Shown: positions 1 through 11,964 of the stretch, in pieces
How the letters are laid out: each line of letters opens with the position of its first letter
How positions within the stretch are numbered: position 1 is the first letter of the stretch
Assembly: GCA_033439265.1 (NCBI GenBank)
Contig: JAVTVX010000009.1
Span: 857,609 to 921,608 of the forward strand
Length of the DNA stretch: 64,000 nucleotides
Source: Dillenia suffruticosa
Taxonomy: Eukaryota; Streptophyta; Magnoliopsida; Dilleniales; Dilleniaceae
Direction of reading: 5' to 3'
Made by a program: the position numbers and the translations under genes
The notes under the pieces: model-generated
Databases searched by the model: none
What the model saw: the letters and a program-made list of their open reading frames with translations, nothing else
What the model was told of the DNA's origin: nothing

Positions 1-990
1 TTTATATATTTTAACAGAATTAATAATGAAAAAATTGTTGATAAATTTTAAAATAATGTTTTATTTCCTTAAATCAGTTACTTTTATTATACTCGAGAAA
101 CTATTTATTATTTTAAATTTTAAATAAAGAAAAATAATTTTTTTTATTCTCTCTCTCTTCTATTGGCTCTCTCTTTTCTCTCGGTCAATTCTCTCTCTCT
201 CTCACCCACCTTTGTCGTGAGTCATTGCCTCTGCTCTCTCTTCTCCTCTCCTCTGTCTTCTCTCCCTCGATCAATTCTCTCTCTTCACTCTCTGTTACCT
301 CTACGACAATCATGGTAGTTTTCATCCTCTATTCTCTCTCTCTCTCAATTATCTTTTATTTTCTCATCTTTGATGATAATTAAAGAGAGAAAGACCAAGC
401 GAAAAAGAAACAAACAAATAAGGTTATCTCTAAAACAAAAAGAAAATTATTTTAATCTAACAATGACGATCATATAAAAATACAGTCTGTTTCTAAATAA
501 AAATAGAAGAAGTAAACTGTGTATATATACGTTAATCCTCTTTTTATCTCATATTAAGTCAAGAAATATTTCTTGTATCTGATAAATTCTTTTTTAATGG
601 CAATCATAAGAAAGGAAAGATAAAAAGATAAAGTGATCTTTCGTATTGATCAAATAATATAAAATTTTTAACTAAAAATTAAATCCCTAGGGCATTAAAA
701 ATAAGGGGGAAAGGTTTTACATTCGTGAACGAAAAACTAATCTTGATCATCAAAATTTTGCTTTCAACTTTTCCTCTTCCTGGACACCTGGCAATTTGTC
801 AACTTCTTGGGGGTATTTTTGTCTCTATGTTCTACTTGGGAAAGGGGGAATCTTGCTCATTTCAATTCAATTTTGTTTGTCAGTAGGACAGGAAGATTTT
901 TTTTCATATATATCTTTTATATTTTTTCTTCTTCCTCTATTCGAAAAAATATATATTTTTATCAATGCAGACGTTGAAGGAGAGCTGTGA

Positions 991-998
991 CACGTGGC
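991..998 (+). promoter_or_regulatory. G-box/ABRE-like element, copy 1
   Basis: The bases are CACGTGGC, which contains the ACGTGGC core bound by plant bZIP factors. An identical 8-mer lies 136 bp downstream. It sits about 2.6 kb upstream of the SPL start codon, so function is inferred only from sequence. Confidence 0.4.
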
Positions 999-1126
999 AA
1001 GATAGTGAAAGATTTGGAATATCCCGACAAAAAATAAGCTGGGTTATGGGGCCCGCGGGCCTGGGAAGTGAGCTGCCAGGAAAGCACTGAACTTTCTTAA
1101 CAGAGTTGCACAGGTTTTGCAGATAA

Positions 1127-1134
1127 CACGTGGC
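1127..1134 (+). promoter_or_regulatory. G-box/ABRE-like element, copy 2
   Basis: Second copy of CACGTGGC, in the same orientation as the one at 991-998. Paired ACGTGGC elements are a known arrangement in ABA- or light-responsive plant promoters. The link to the downstream SPL gene is inference. Confidence 0.4.
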
Positions 1135-2939
1135 GCAGCCATTAAGAGGAAGAGAAAGAAGTAAGTCGATGAGGGTCTACTCTCCACAGTCTACTTGGAC
1201 TATTCCAGCTGACACCCTGTCTACCGGTGGTTGCCGAATTGAATGCACTGCGCTCTTCTTGCTGTAGCTTGATGAGACCCATTTCTGAACCCCAGCTATG
1301 TTCATTTTCAAACCGAAAATAGTTAAAATATTTTTTTTATATTAATTAGTCAATATTATCGAAAAGAAGTTTTTCTTTTTATTTTTAAATTTTAAATATG
1401 ATATTTAATTAAAATATTTAATATTCTTATTTATTAAATTGATTATTTATTAATAAAAATAATTATAATATATATGGATTTCTTACTTCAGAAAAATAAT
1501 ATCAAAAAAAGAAAAAGAACTAAAGAAAAAACCTATCCTGATTTTAGTTATCATTAAAAAATTATTTATCATTGTAATTTGAGCACGCTTTCTGGACGAA
1601 ATTTTAATTAAGATTTAGTTCAATTTAAATTGATTTTAATTAAATTAATATAATTATCAGATATAATAATAATCTTAATTTTAATTCTAAATTTTAAAAT
1701 TAGTTATTTATCTTTCATTTTTATTTTGATAAGAAATTTTACCTGAACTCGAAATTGGTCATGACAGAGTGGTTATTAGATATCATTATTTTATAAAAAA
1801 AAAAATTTGAAAACAAAATTATCATCGGCAAGTGAGAACGACGTCATAAAAAATATCTGGGCATGTGTCGATTGAATTCGGAAAGTACATGCACCCCATT
1901 CATTTGATTAGGGGTATGAAGAAGAAATTTCACATCTTCCAGCACAAAGGTGGCGTATTTGATGGGGAAAAAACTTATGGTTGGTCTCAAAGCAAACAAA
2001 ATATGCAACTTCTTACTAAATGCATCCAAAATTATGAACTATTCCTCCACCATGCTGGTGGTGGGGTGGGGTCTTTTTCAATTCAATACAAACATAGGTG
2101 AGAGAAGTGCTTGTGGTGGAATGCAACTTCCTTCTTGGACAAAAAAAAAAAAAAAAAAAAAAGGAAAACTTCCCAAATAATGATAAAATGGTCCAGGAGT
2201 TCCCTATTATTAGTCTTTGCAACACATAGTACATTTATTTACTCCATCCTTCTCATGGCTCGAAAAGACTATATTAGAAAAGTTGTTTTTTAAAATAGAT
2301 TTGATATGCAACATAAGAATTCAATACACAAGAATTAACATACTATAACTTTATTTAATATCTCTAATATGTATTTTATTATAATTATTTAATAAATTTA
2401 TAAAATGGGGTAAATATAATTTTTGGTAAATTATAGCAATGGAAACCAAAATGTTAAATAGGCACATCTTTTTATGCCTAACAACTCGTACTACTTTTTT
2501 GGTGGCAATTATGAAGCTGCTCCAAGATTAATATGGATTATGGTATTTTTCAGGATTAACGTTTCAAAATTTCAAATAGAAAATGATTGGAGAAAAGAAA
2601 AGGCAAAAAGGAAAACATGCCATGAAATGTGAAACACACTTCCACATGCAATGTCCTGGGGGAATCCCATCTCCGTGTACTTTCGTTGGCTTGTCATGTT
2701 GAAAGGAGCAAACAAACACCCCTACCTTCTCTTTCTCTCTCTCTCTCGATCTTTACTCCTTTAAAGAAACAAAGTAGAAACAGAGTTCAGTGTATTCTCT
2801 TCACAACCCCCCATTCCCATTTGGGTTTCTTTTCACTTTCTTCTCTCTAACTTTATTTAGATTATTCTAGTGATTGATTCTTCACTAACCACAAAAATTA
2901 TTAACTTGACCAGCTCTGCTTTATTTTTTTGATTCATAT

Positions 2940-3561
2940 ATGGAATCCTTGTCAGTGAAATGAGTGGCTGCAAAGCTCAAAAAACACTCTTCTTCTGCTG
3001 CAAGTTGTCTGTAAGTACTCTACTCTTTTTCACCCACCTCTCCTTGGGGTGGGGGGGTTTCCCTTTAATTTATTTTATACATACTTATTTCTTGTTGGAT
3101 GGTTGGGACTCTTCTAATTCCATATTCCTATTTCCTTGGAGTAAAAATTTGTATAATTATTTTAAGCTAGTAGTTGACTGTTTCCTTTGTACTTTCTACC
3201 ACCATTTTTCCTTTATACAGCAAAAAGAAAAGGGGTTTTATTTTTGATTTTTGATTTTTGATTTTTAATTTTTAATTTAATTAAAGATGCCCTTTGTCAT
3301 GATACATTTATTTCTCTTTGCTTTTTGGATTTTTCTCATATGGATTTATTGCCATCTGACAAAACCATGGTTTAGACAACTGATTTCTAGCTTCTGAATT
3401 GCTAACTCGTTGCCTTGAATTTATTGTTCCGGTGGGTTTCCTCAATATTAGGAGCCAATGTCTTCAAAAACTTTTGACGTCCTAATTTATGTAATCTTGT
3501 CTTTTCTTTCCGATTTTCCCATGTTTAGATGGTGAAGAAAAGATTTGCTAAATTGGGCTGA
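2940..3561 (+). promoter_or_regulatory. SPL 5' leader with overlapping uORFs and probable leader intron
   Basis: A 7-codon uORF starts at ATG 2940. Its TGA (2961-2963) overlaps the ATG of a second uORF at 2960 (ATGA overlap). The second uORF runs 17 codons to a strong donor, TCT|GTAAGT, at 3011. A good acceptor (TTTAG) ends at 3528. If that intron is removed, the uORF continues for 10 more codons and stops at TGA 3559-3561, before the main ATG at 3615. All of this is read from the sequence. Whether the transcript starts upstream of 2940 and whether the uORFs are translated is inference. Confidence 0.45.
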
Positions 3562-3614
3562 ATTAAGGAGGATTAAGAAGAACAGTTTTATTGCAGTGAA
3601 GGAGAGATTTTTTT

Positions 3615-6277
3615 ATGGACTGGAATTTGAAACAACCTTCTTGGGATTTATCAGAATTGGATTCTGTTGATGGGTCTAGTAGCTTTGGAGGTGAAAGAGC
3701 AAGTGGTGAATTTTCAGTGGATTTGAAGCTTGGGAGAGTTGGAAATTTAGGTGAGGGCTCAAAGACTCCAAAAATGGTGTCATCGCCTCCGGGGTCATCA
3801 AAGAGGGCAAGAGGAGGCAACAATGGAGGTGCTCAGATAGTGTCTTGTCTTGTTGATGGATGCATTGCTGACCTTAGTAACTGTAGGGAGTATCATCGGC
3901 GGCATAAGGTCTGCGAGGTCCATTCTAAGACTCCTCAGGTTACGATTGCCGGTCAGAAGCAAAGGTTCTGCCAGCAGTGCAGCAGGTATAATGCACTTTT
4001 GTCTTCTAAGTGTTAACTTGGCATTGAAGTTGTTTTACTACGTTACTAAGTTTGTATGTACAAACTTAGTATCTCATCTAATCTTATTAACTTGGAGCTT
4101 CGTTTATGACTTATAGGTAATCTGATCCAACCCCCTTTAGCTTCTTCAGGAATTATCTGCAGTGAGATTAATAATTCGATGCAATTAGCGTGCAGTGGCT
4201 TGATGATGATGCTTAATTTTTGTTAATAGTATTACCTAGACATGATGTATGAATGTTCAGCATGACATCTTACCAAACTTGAAAAATGAGAGGTGTGCTT
4301 ATGTGCTTGTGCTTTCACATTATGTGAATGTTTTGCTAATTCTTGCAGCTTCCTAAATTAAATGGCATGATAAGTCCTGCTACTAGCTTCGAATATGATA
4401 TGTTTGAGTTTGGGACTTGGTGCTTTTCTTCAAAGTTTGTCTGGTCTTATGCTTATGATTTAAGGCAATGAGCAAGGGAATTCCCAGGATGCTCAATCTT
4501 CAGCCTATGGTGGAGTCTGCAGATTATTTCGTGTCATAGTCTTAGAAAAAGCTAGAAGAGGTTGTTTTAGGTGCCAAACGAAATGTACCATCTTGAAAAT
4601 CATACTTCCCTTTGCACTCTTTAGTTATAAGTCGTCAAAATTTTCTGTGGACCGCTCTTTGTGCCTTTCTCATTCTGCAATAAAGCTCAGATTGACTAAT
4701 CTCCCCAGTTAATATCTATCAATATCTCGTCTATGTTTCTTTCTTGGGGCACTTGAGGTCATTTTTTACTTTCCCTTGTCGAAGCAGTCCTTTGTAAATC
4801 TTGAGGTTCCAGTGTTAAGGTTAATTGGTTGGCTAGGCAAGTCCCTCTCATTAAATATGGGTAAAAGTCAATTTGAAAGTGACTGTAGGAAACTCTACTT
4901 GGGTAGAGCTTTTTCTGCACATCTTGTCTTCTTAATGTGGCATAACTAATGATTCTACAAATCTTCAAATGCTTGTGCAGGTTCCATTCATTGGAGGAAT
5001 TTGACGAAGTAAAAAGAAGCTGCAGAAAAAGACTTGATGGACACAACAGGAGGCGGAGGAAACCTCAGACAGAATCATTGTCTCGTTCTGGCAACCTTTT
5101 TTCCAATTACCAAGGTTTGTGTCCTCTATTTGTCAAATATTATGCAGAACATATTGCTCAGCCCTTTTTCAAGAAAAGTATTTGGGTCATGGTGGGGTCG
5201 CCTCCAAGAGCTATTGGCAGGAATTCTTTTTCATTTTTCGAGCAATATGATTAAGGTTTTTCTTTTTGGTATGATTCATCAAATCAAATGTTTACTCTTC
5301 ACTGTTTTGCGAACTTGTACTCCACTCTCTTCCCCAACACTCCTCCCCACCCAAGAGAAAAAAAGGCAGAGGAAAAAGAAATAGGACCAACGAATCAAAC
5401 ATGAAAATTATACATAGATGGGAAAATAAGTTATGCAGCAATATTGTGCTTGTAGAACAATATGCTTATGTCGGTGGACTCTGATTATAGAAACATAGCT
5501 CAAGGTACTCTCTTTTTTTCTAGCTAGATAGGAATTAACACGTTTAATTACCTATGGTTGCCAAGGATAGGACACAAACATAAACAAGTACCTAGGTTTC
5601 TCACTGATTATCTAATTCATACGTAAAGTGTTTTTCCTTTTTTTCCACTTTTTCTAGGTACAAGGGTGTTGCCATTCTCTACCACACAGATTTATTCCCC
5701 CACCGCTATGGTGAGCTCCACATGGTCTGGAGTTGTCAAAATGGAGGAAGATGTCAGTGCCTATAACCAGCCCACTGCGTTACATTTGCTTGACAAACAG
5801 GACTCCTTCCTTGGATCCTCCTCTAGTAGCTATAGAGGAGGAAAGCAGCTTGGTTTCTTCCAAGGCGTTAACCCTGCTAGCCTTCACAACCAGAGAGATT
5901 CTCAAGTTTCTATGAGCCCGCCACTTCTCAAGTCAATTTCTTCAACAGAAAGAGGTGAAGGTAGCCGCAAAATGTTCTGTGACGGGTTAGCAAATCAAGT
6001 CCTTGACTCGGATTGTGCTCTCTCTCTTCTGTCATCACCACCAACTCAGACAACTGGTATCAGTTTGAACCATTTGGTGCACACTAGTTCAGCCAATCTC
6101 AATCAGCAGACCTTAAGTCCAGGCGTACATTTTTTTAGCACTCTAGAGACAATGGGTTCAGTTCTTGCTCCTAATATGGGGGAGAGCGATGCCCATTGTC
6201 ATGGAATGTTTTCCATGGGGCCTGATGTTTCCTCCGGAAATGAGGCCCCACAAACTCTTCCATTTTACTGGGACTAG
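3615..6277 (+). CDS. SPL13: SBP-box transcription factor, SPL13-like
   Basis: Plant-specific DNA-binding protein that recognises GTAC-core sites and drives phase change and reproductive development; acts in the nucleus. Exons 3615-3985, 4981-5114 and 5658-6277 join in frame to 374 residues. The SBP domain spans about residues 77-153: zinc ligands start at CLVDGC, continue through YHRRHKVC and FCQQCSR, and intron 1 interrupts the domain right after CQQCSR, as is usual for the family. A bipartite basic nuclear signal (KRSCRKR...RRRRK) closes the domain. The N-terminus MDWNLK, an SDLKLGR-like block and the C-terminal [11 protein letters not shown] and QTLPFYWD blocks match the SPL13 clade. The last exon carries the miR156 site in the reading frame. 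All zinc ligands are present. Family call is firm; the exact orthologue number is inferred. Confidence 0.93.
6015..6034 (+). promoter_or_regulatory. miR156/157 target site in the SPL coding sequence
   Basis: GTGCTCTCTCTCTTCTGTCA is the canonical miR156 target found in plant SPL genes, with no mismatch to the consensus. It encodes the conserved ALSLLSS peptide. miR156 pairing here leads to cleavage or translational repression in juvenile tissue. Confidence 0.95.
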
Positions 6278-6815
6278 GATGAGTTAGTCCCACCTTAGTT
6301 TCCTTGTTGCCAGAATGATTCTGACATTTATCATTGAAAGATCTTTCGAATGAATCTTTTTTCCATTTAAAGTGCAAACAGCTGGTGGAATAATATGCTC
6401 TTTCTTTTGTCAGTGGTGATATCCTTTGCTTCTTTGCTTGCCAACAATTTGAATATCTGTTGTCACATGGGAACTAATGTTGCTAATTATCTAGTCATAT
6501 ATTTGAAAAGCTAGCTTGATTCTTCATTCAATCCTCTTGAACAAGTGCCACATTTGCCAACTCTGTGCCAGGAAGAACCTAAACAAAGCAACTTTTGTCC
6601 AGAGGAGATGAGACGAAATAGAAGGTTAATGGCATGTCTGTGGCATATGCTGAATAATGTTACATAGCCGACACAGCATGCAAACTAAAGTCCATTTGAT
6701 TTTATGGATAACAGAGGGAGAGAGAGAGAAGACGCGCAGTTGCATATATATCCTGTGCAATGTCTCGGACTGCATATTACTCAACTTTATCTCAAACTGA
6801 AGGCCGAAAATTTTA
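6278..6815 (+). other. SPL 3' UTR and short intergenic gap
   Basis: Sequence after the SPL stop codon contains the likely 3' UTR and a short GA tract at about 6716-6731. No further gene is seen before the retrotransposon begins. Confidence 0.5.
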
Positions 6816-7271
6816 TGTTGCGTTGGAAAATAGAGTCCGGGTCCGTCCCTGAAGTTGGACCCAACCAAAAATCCATCGTTTGAATTTAAATTTAAACTAG
6901 AATTTGAAAAGTTGTAAACGAGTGGTTATTTAGGAAACTACCCCCTTAATCTCCCAACTCGCTCTCTCTATCCAAGGAACTTTCCCTTTTTTTGGACATG
7001 AAAAAAAAAAGTAAAAACAAGGGAAGGAAGTGATGAATGAATATAGAGAATTTTTAAGAGAGAATAAAAAAATCGAAAAGAGTTTGATGAAAGTTGATCA
7101 TTCTGCATCGTAAGCATTTAAATTGTAAACAACAGAAAATGATCCGATTTTGTAATATCTTTTAGATCTAAAATACTCAACCATCAAAAGAGTTAAATGA
7201 ATCTAACTCTACTAGATCCTAAAATCTTTTATTTGAAAAATATATTTGCTTGTATGTTTTAAAAACCAACA
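6816..7271 (+). repeat. 5' LTR of the copia element
   Basis: Aligns along its length with 14592-15056, including a shared TTTGAATTTAAATTTAAAC stretch, a GTGATGAATGAATATA stretch and the CCAACA end. Divergence between the two LTRs is large by eye, consistent with an ancient insertion. Confidence 0.78.
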
Positions 7272-7689
7272 TTCGTATAAAGGCCATGCATGGGTGTTTT
7301 CCGGCTCCCTTGGGTATTTAAAAAAGTAAAATGCCATGAATAATCTTGAAAGTTCATTAATGACAATTTGAAATATATTTAAGTAAATGTTCACATATAT
7401 TTAAGTAAATGTTCTCAATTTAATACAGTAGTATGCTTATTCCATGAGAATTAAATATGCAAAATTTGGTATGCATATGTTAAATACATTACGAGATATT
7501 TCAAATACTATATTTCGTGATTTGGAATTTATTCAGTTAGATTTCTTTCGAAAAATATTTTTCAACCATATAAAAAACACGAAAGATAATTAAAAATTGA
7601 GAAAGATAATTAAAAATTGAGAGAGATATAATTATTTAACAATTGGGTCAAATTGTAAAAAAAAAAAAGAGAAAAAAAGGAAGAAGATG

Positions 7690-7965
7690 AATAGTATACA
7701 TTTGTCCTTCCCTACTCTCGACAGGAGCGTGTGACTCTCCAATACCATGCTAGAGATATCCGATTTGACATCTGAGATCACCATTGAGCTCAGAGATATC
7801 GAAAATGAAGGGTACCAAAATTTGGTGGTTGAAAACCGCCATGAAGGCAGTGCGTTGCATATACGCGCCGCCAAGGGAGAGCGGGAGTGTGTCCATTTTG
7901 AACAGCCCCTCTTGGCAGCACGTGGGGGAACGTGCAGTGCCAATTTCTGTCGAAATTTTCACGAA
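7690..7965. other. GC-balanced block inside the copia leader, unidentified
   Basis: About 275 bp with clearly higher GC than the AT-rich DNA around it, open in several frames on both strands (for example + 7747-7998 and - 7632-7943). None of the conceptual proteins shows a domain I recognise. It lies between the 5' LTR and the first recognisable gag sequence. It could be a captured exon, part of the element leader or another insertion. Confidence 0.3.
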
Positions 7966-8979
7966 AATAATTTTCTATTCTTTTTGGATTTTTTGTAATT
8001 TTTAATTTATTTTTTGAAATCAAAAGGTAATTTTTAATGATTTTTAAATTTAAAAATTGTTTAAAATTATAGAAAAATTATTTTTGATACTAAAAAAATT
8101 ATAAAAATTTTTGTATGGATCTAAAAAATTATTTTCTTAATTTTTGGCTTTCTGGGTAGAAACTTATTTTTCGCACCATTATTTGTTTGTATTTTTTTCT
8201 CATTTATTTATATTTAAAAATTAGTTTTTCTAATATAAAATGGTTTTAAATTTGAGTAAATATTTTTTAAATAAATACTTTGAACTTTATTATAATATTA
8301 TGATCAGTTATGTGTCCGACCTAATATAGTTCCTATTTTCTAGGGAATTGTGATATTCGGACGCAATGTTGAAGCTCTCTAGGGAAGAGATAGAGTATTA
8401 AGAAATCCGGAGTATTTGGTAAAGTTAGATCAAATATTAATCTATAAGATACACTCATCTCACACTTTACAAGATCATTTGGAAATCATGAATAAAAATA
8501 TTGAGAACTTTTTAAACTAAGCCATTGTTTTAGGGGGTGATGTATACATACTAAGAAATTCCCTACCTTCTTACTGAGTTAGCATAGTTGATAAGATGAT
8601 TGTTGAGAAAAGGAGTATGATTCTTGAAAATATGGGACTCATATTAATAGAAAAAATAAATGTCTCTAAAGATCTAAATTAAGAAAAATTTATCCCAAAA
8701 TATAAATAATTCCAACCCATATGAAAGAGATTTTCTCTAAAGGATAGACTATCCCTAGGGAATGGTAAATACGATTACTCGAAAGGACATGTCTTGAATT
8801 GAAATAATAAATTTGTATATATTTTTTTTTTTGCACACCATGATTATTTATTTGAATCATGATCATATATTAGAAAACCTTTTAAATTTTAATATAAAGT
8901 TTCTATTGAAAATATGATTGAAAATATTTATTGTCTTTCATATGATCATATATGCAAAATAAAATTAAGATCTCTTGAA

Positions 8980-9190
8980 AAAAAATTTTGAATCGATAGA
9001 ATTTAAGTAATTCTCATACAAAATTGAAATATTATCTAAATAATTTATATATTTAAATAAAAATTTTGGATCGGTAAAATTTAAGTAATTATCATCCAAA
9101 ATATCAATATTATTTAAATACTTTATATATTTAAGTGGGAGGTTTTGGTTGAAAAAATTTAAATAATTTTCATCTAAAATTTATTGAATT
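8980..9190 (+). repeat. Three degenerate tandem units of about 75-80 bp
   Basis: Three successive segments share the pattern AATTTTG, AAATTTAAGTAAT, TCATCCAAAAT and TTTATATATTTAA, starting near 8980, 9059 and 9137. They lie in the non-coding 5' part of the copia element. No function is suggested. Confidence 0.55.
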
Positions 9191-10410
9191 TTATATTTTA
9201 AAATTACATTTGTGATGATGATACATTAGGACCATAAATGATAATAAAAAATTTAGTGAACTTTTGATCTATATTTAATGTGACATGCCATAAATATTAA
9301 TTTTGAAATATAAATTTGTGTGTATGATATGAGTATTAGTATTTATGTCTATCCTCTTAAGTTTTGTGGTTGATGACATGATCCTTGAGTGTGTGTGTGA
9401 TATCTGACTTTTCATGACATCTGGGTATACCTCAAACAACGTTTGATGGCATGTTTAACATGATAATAGTGTTGAAGTCAGCTGGTCATATTCTCTCTGA
9501 AAAACAGCAAATTCAAGTCTTGATCTGATTTCTTTCTAACAAGTGGGAGCACCTGAAAGTCAATATAACTTATAATAATTATGTGAAAACTTTCTCGGAT
9601 ACCGCTTGCTACATTGAGTCTGAGGATGGACGGTTTTGTGCTATAAAATCCACAGCTAATATTTTTATTGTAAATTCTAGTTCCAAGAGAGTCTCAAGCT
9701 CTAAGCGTGAGAGGAACCGAAATAAAAGCAAGAAAGGAAAGAGACTGGAAATGGATTACAAAGGAATAATCTCGAGCATAAGAGTGGACGTAGATACTTC
9801 AATATGGCATACGTCTCCATTACTATTTTACTAACTAATTCTTATATTGTGTGGAAAATAGTCTCAAGAGCCATTGACCATGTGATTAGAGACCATGAGG
9901 CCTTTGTGAATTTTCATCGAGAGCTTTCTAGTATAAGATGGATCCATATGCGGAACGATGCAAGAGTGAAGATTAGAGGAGTTACACCTGTAAATTGAAA
10001 TTATAAAGCAGTCAAACTCTCATTTTGCATAATATTTTCTACATGCCAGCGATGAAATTCAATATCCGTTGTTGTTCTCTTGAAATTTGGCTATATTATG
10101 AACTTTTAAATAGACGAGATTAATTTGTATTTAAATGACATGTATATTAGTTTTGGACAACTAGTAAATACTTTCATGATATTGCAATATAATTGATGAA
10201 TATTTAATTATTAAGTTGAATATTATCATACTTACAAAATGATGAGAAAATTATTTGGAAAGGCCATGTAGGCTGAATTTTCATTGACATTTGTTCATTC
10301 GGATATTTGTGGTCCAATAAATGTTAAGACAAGATATTGAGTTTTGTGTTTCATTACGTTCATAGATCACCCGATTTGATCATGTTTATTTGTTTTTTCA
10401 TAAGTCTAAA

Positions 10411-10857
10411 TAGACATGTAACCGGGCCGGGCCGAGCCGGGCCCGGTCCGGTTCAAGGGAGGTTCCAAGAACCGCGGGCCGGGCTGGCTGCGGTTCCTAG
10501 ATCAGTCCGGGCCTGGCCGGGCCTGTTCCAAAATTTTTTTGCTTGAACCGGCCCGGCCCGCTGAACCGGAACTGGCGGGCCGGTTCACACCGGGCCGGGC
10601 CGGTTTGGCCAAACAAGGAGGGGGAAAATTTTTTTAAAAATTCAAAAAAAAAGGGTCAAAGAGCCGTTGGAACCGGCAGGGCTGGGTTGGTTCCAGGCCG
10701 GTTCACGGTTCCAAAAACCCTTGAACCGGCCCGGCCCGCTACAGTACCCGGTTCGGTCCGGTTCGGGTTACTGTAGCACCGGGCCGGTTCACGGGCTGGG
10801 CTTTTTCTGGGCCGGCCGGGCTGGTTTCGGGCCCAAACCGGCCCGGGCTCTTCTCTA
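10411..10857. mobile_element. GC-rich non-autonomous hAT-like element 1
   Basis: A 447-bp block of very high GC interrupts the copia integrase. It is flanked by an 8-bp direct repeat AGTCTAAA (10403-10410 and 10858-10865); the wider match is TAAGTCTAAA. Ends are TAGA...TCTA. The arms are packed with CCGGGCC/GGTTC motifs in both orientations and the centre (about 10617-10655) is A/T-rich. The integrase frame resumes exactly after the second repeat copy. It has no transposase frame; the open frames in it are Gly/Pro/Arg-rich artefacts of composition. Family assignment rests on the 8-bp duplication and short termini; the terminal inverted repeats are short. Confidence 0.72.
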
Positions 10858-11512
10858 AGTCTAAAGCACTTGAGGGTTTTAAATCTTATATAAACAAAGT
10901 AGAAAATCAAACGGATGAAAGCATAAATATCTATCAAATCAATTTACAAATCTGAGTAATGAAAGAAAAATAACTCGATATTTGACAATTTCTTATATAT
11001 TTTCGTAGAATGGTGTTGTAGTGAAAAGGAATATGACATTATTGGATATGACAAAATCCATGATAGTATATGCTAACTTATTGATTTCCTTGTGAGAGAT
11101 GTCTTAATGATTGTGGCATAAATTTTGAAAAGAGTGCTTCAAAATTAGTACTAGCCTCACCATATGACTTTGGATTGATAGAAAGCCGTGTCTGAATAAT
11201 TTTAGACCTTAGGAATTCGTCGCTTTATTTAAAATTCTTCCAATAAGTTTGAAAAATTAGGCACATCGAAGTAAGAGTATTTTGATAAGATACTCCGATC
11301 AGTCTATTGGTTAAATTTTCCTTGGTGAACAAAATGATCGTACTATAGCAGAAATTAAATCACGAAATGTCACATTTCTAAAAAATAATTTTCCTAATAG
11401 AGTTGATACGAAGATATAAGTTTTTTTGTTTTAATTAGTTAATTCAGAAGATGACTTTGTCTATGGTGGATCACTGAGATCGCAAGAAACTGAGTTAGGT
11501 GTTAATCCTAGC

Positions 11513-11964
11513 TAGGGGTGTTAATGACACCGGGTAGTGTCACGGGTGCCCGTGACACTACCCGGTCAAAGCTCGAGCCCGGGCTCGGTCAAACCGAGCT
11601 CGGGCTCGGGTAGCTGGGTATCGAGCTCGAGCTCGAGCCCAGCTGTGTCGAGCTCGAAGGCTCGACGAGCTACCCGAAATATTTTAATTTTTTAAAAAAT
11701 AAATTTTTTAAATAATTATATATATATATTTTTAAAAAAATTATATATAAAATTATATTTTTAAGTATATTTTTTAAATATATTATTTATACCACCCAAT
11801 GATACTACCCGACGACACTACCCGATAACACCTGATAACATTTCGAGCTCGAGCTCGAGTTCGAAAAATACAAACTTGGCAAGCTCGAGCTCACCTAAAG
11901 TACTTCGAGCTCGAGCTCGGGTATTATGATACCCGAGCTCGACCCGGGTGTCATAACACCCCTA
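11513..11964. mobile_element. GC-arm non-autonomous hAT-like element 2
   Basis: A 452-bp insert with near-perfect terminal inverted repeats (TAGGGGTGTTAATGACACC at the left, complement of GGGTGTCATAACACCCCTA at the right). The 8-bp duplication ATCCTAGC is at 11505-11512 and 11965-11972. The arms carry repeated GAGCTC/CTCGAG palindromes and TACCCG motifs; the centre (about 11681-11800) is AT-rich with a TA run. No protein is encoded. Size, 8-bp duplication and a TAGGGGTG-type end fit non-autonomous hAT elements. Confidence 0.85.

Larger units (their letters stand above)
1..2690. other. AT-rich upstream region of the SPL gene
   Basis: No convincing gene is seen here. The stretch is mostly AT-rich with CT-rich runs at about 140-350, an A-run at 2141-2161 and a more balanced block at about 960-1270. 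Short open frames have no recognisable motif and no spliced continuation. It presumably holds distal promoter sequence of the SPL gene that starts near 2.7 kb. Confidence 0.6.

Noticed and set aside
796-2293. Several small frames left of SPL
   Set aside because: Low-complexity, hydrophobic or poly-Lys products of AT-rich DNA, with no splice partners or motifs.
9583-9998. Open frames that look like small genes
   Set aside because: They are fragments of copia gag and the protease/integrase junction, not independent genes.
10337-10937. Long Gly/Arg/Pro-rich open frames on both strands
   Set aside because: They lie in the GC-rich hAT-like insert; few stop codons arise by composition. No domain, and the frames cross the insertion boundary.
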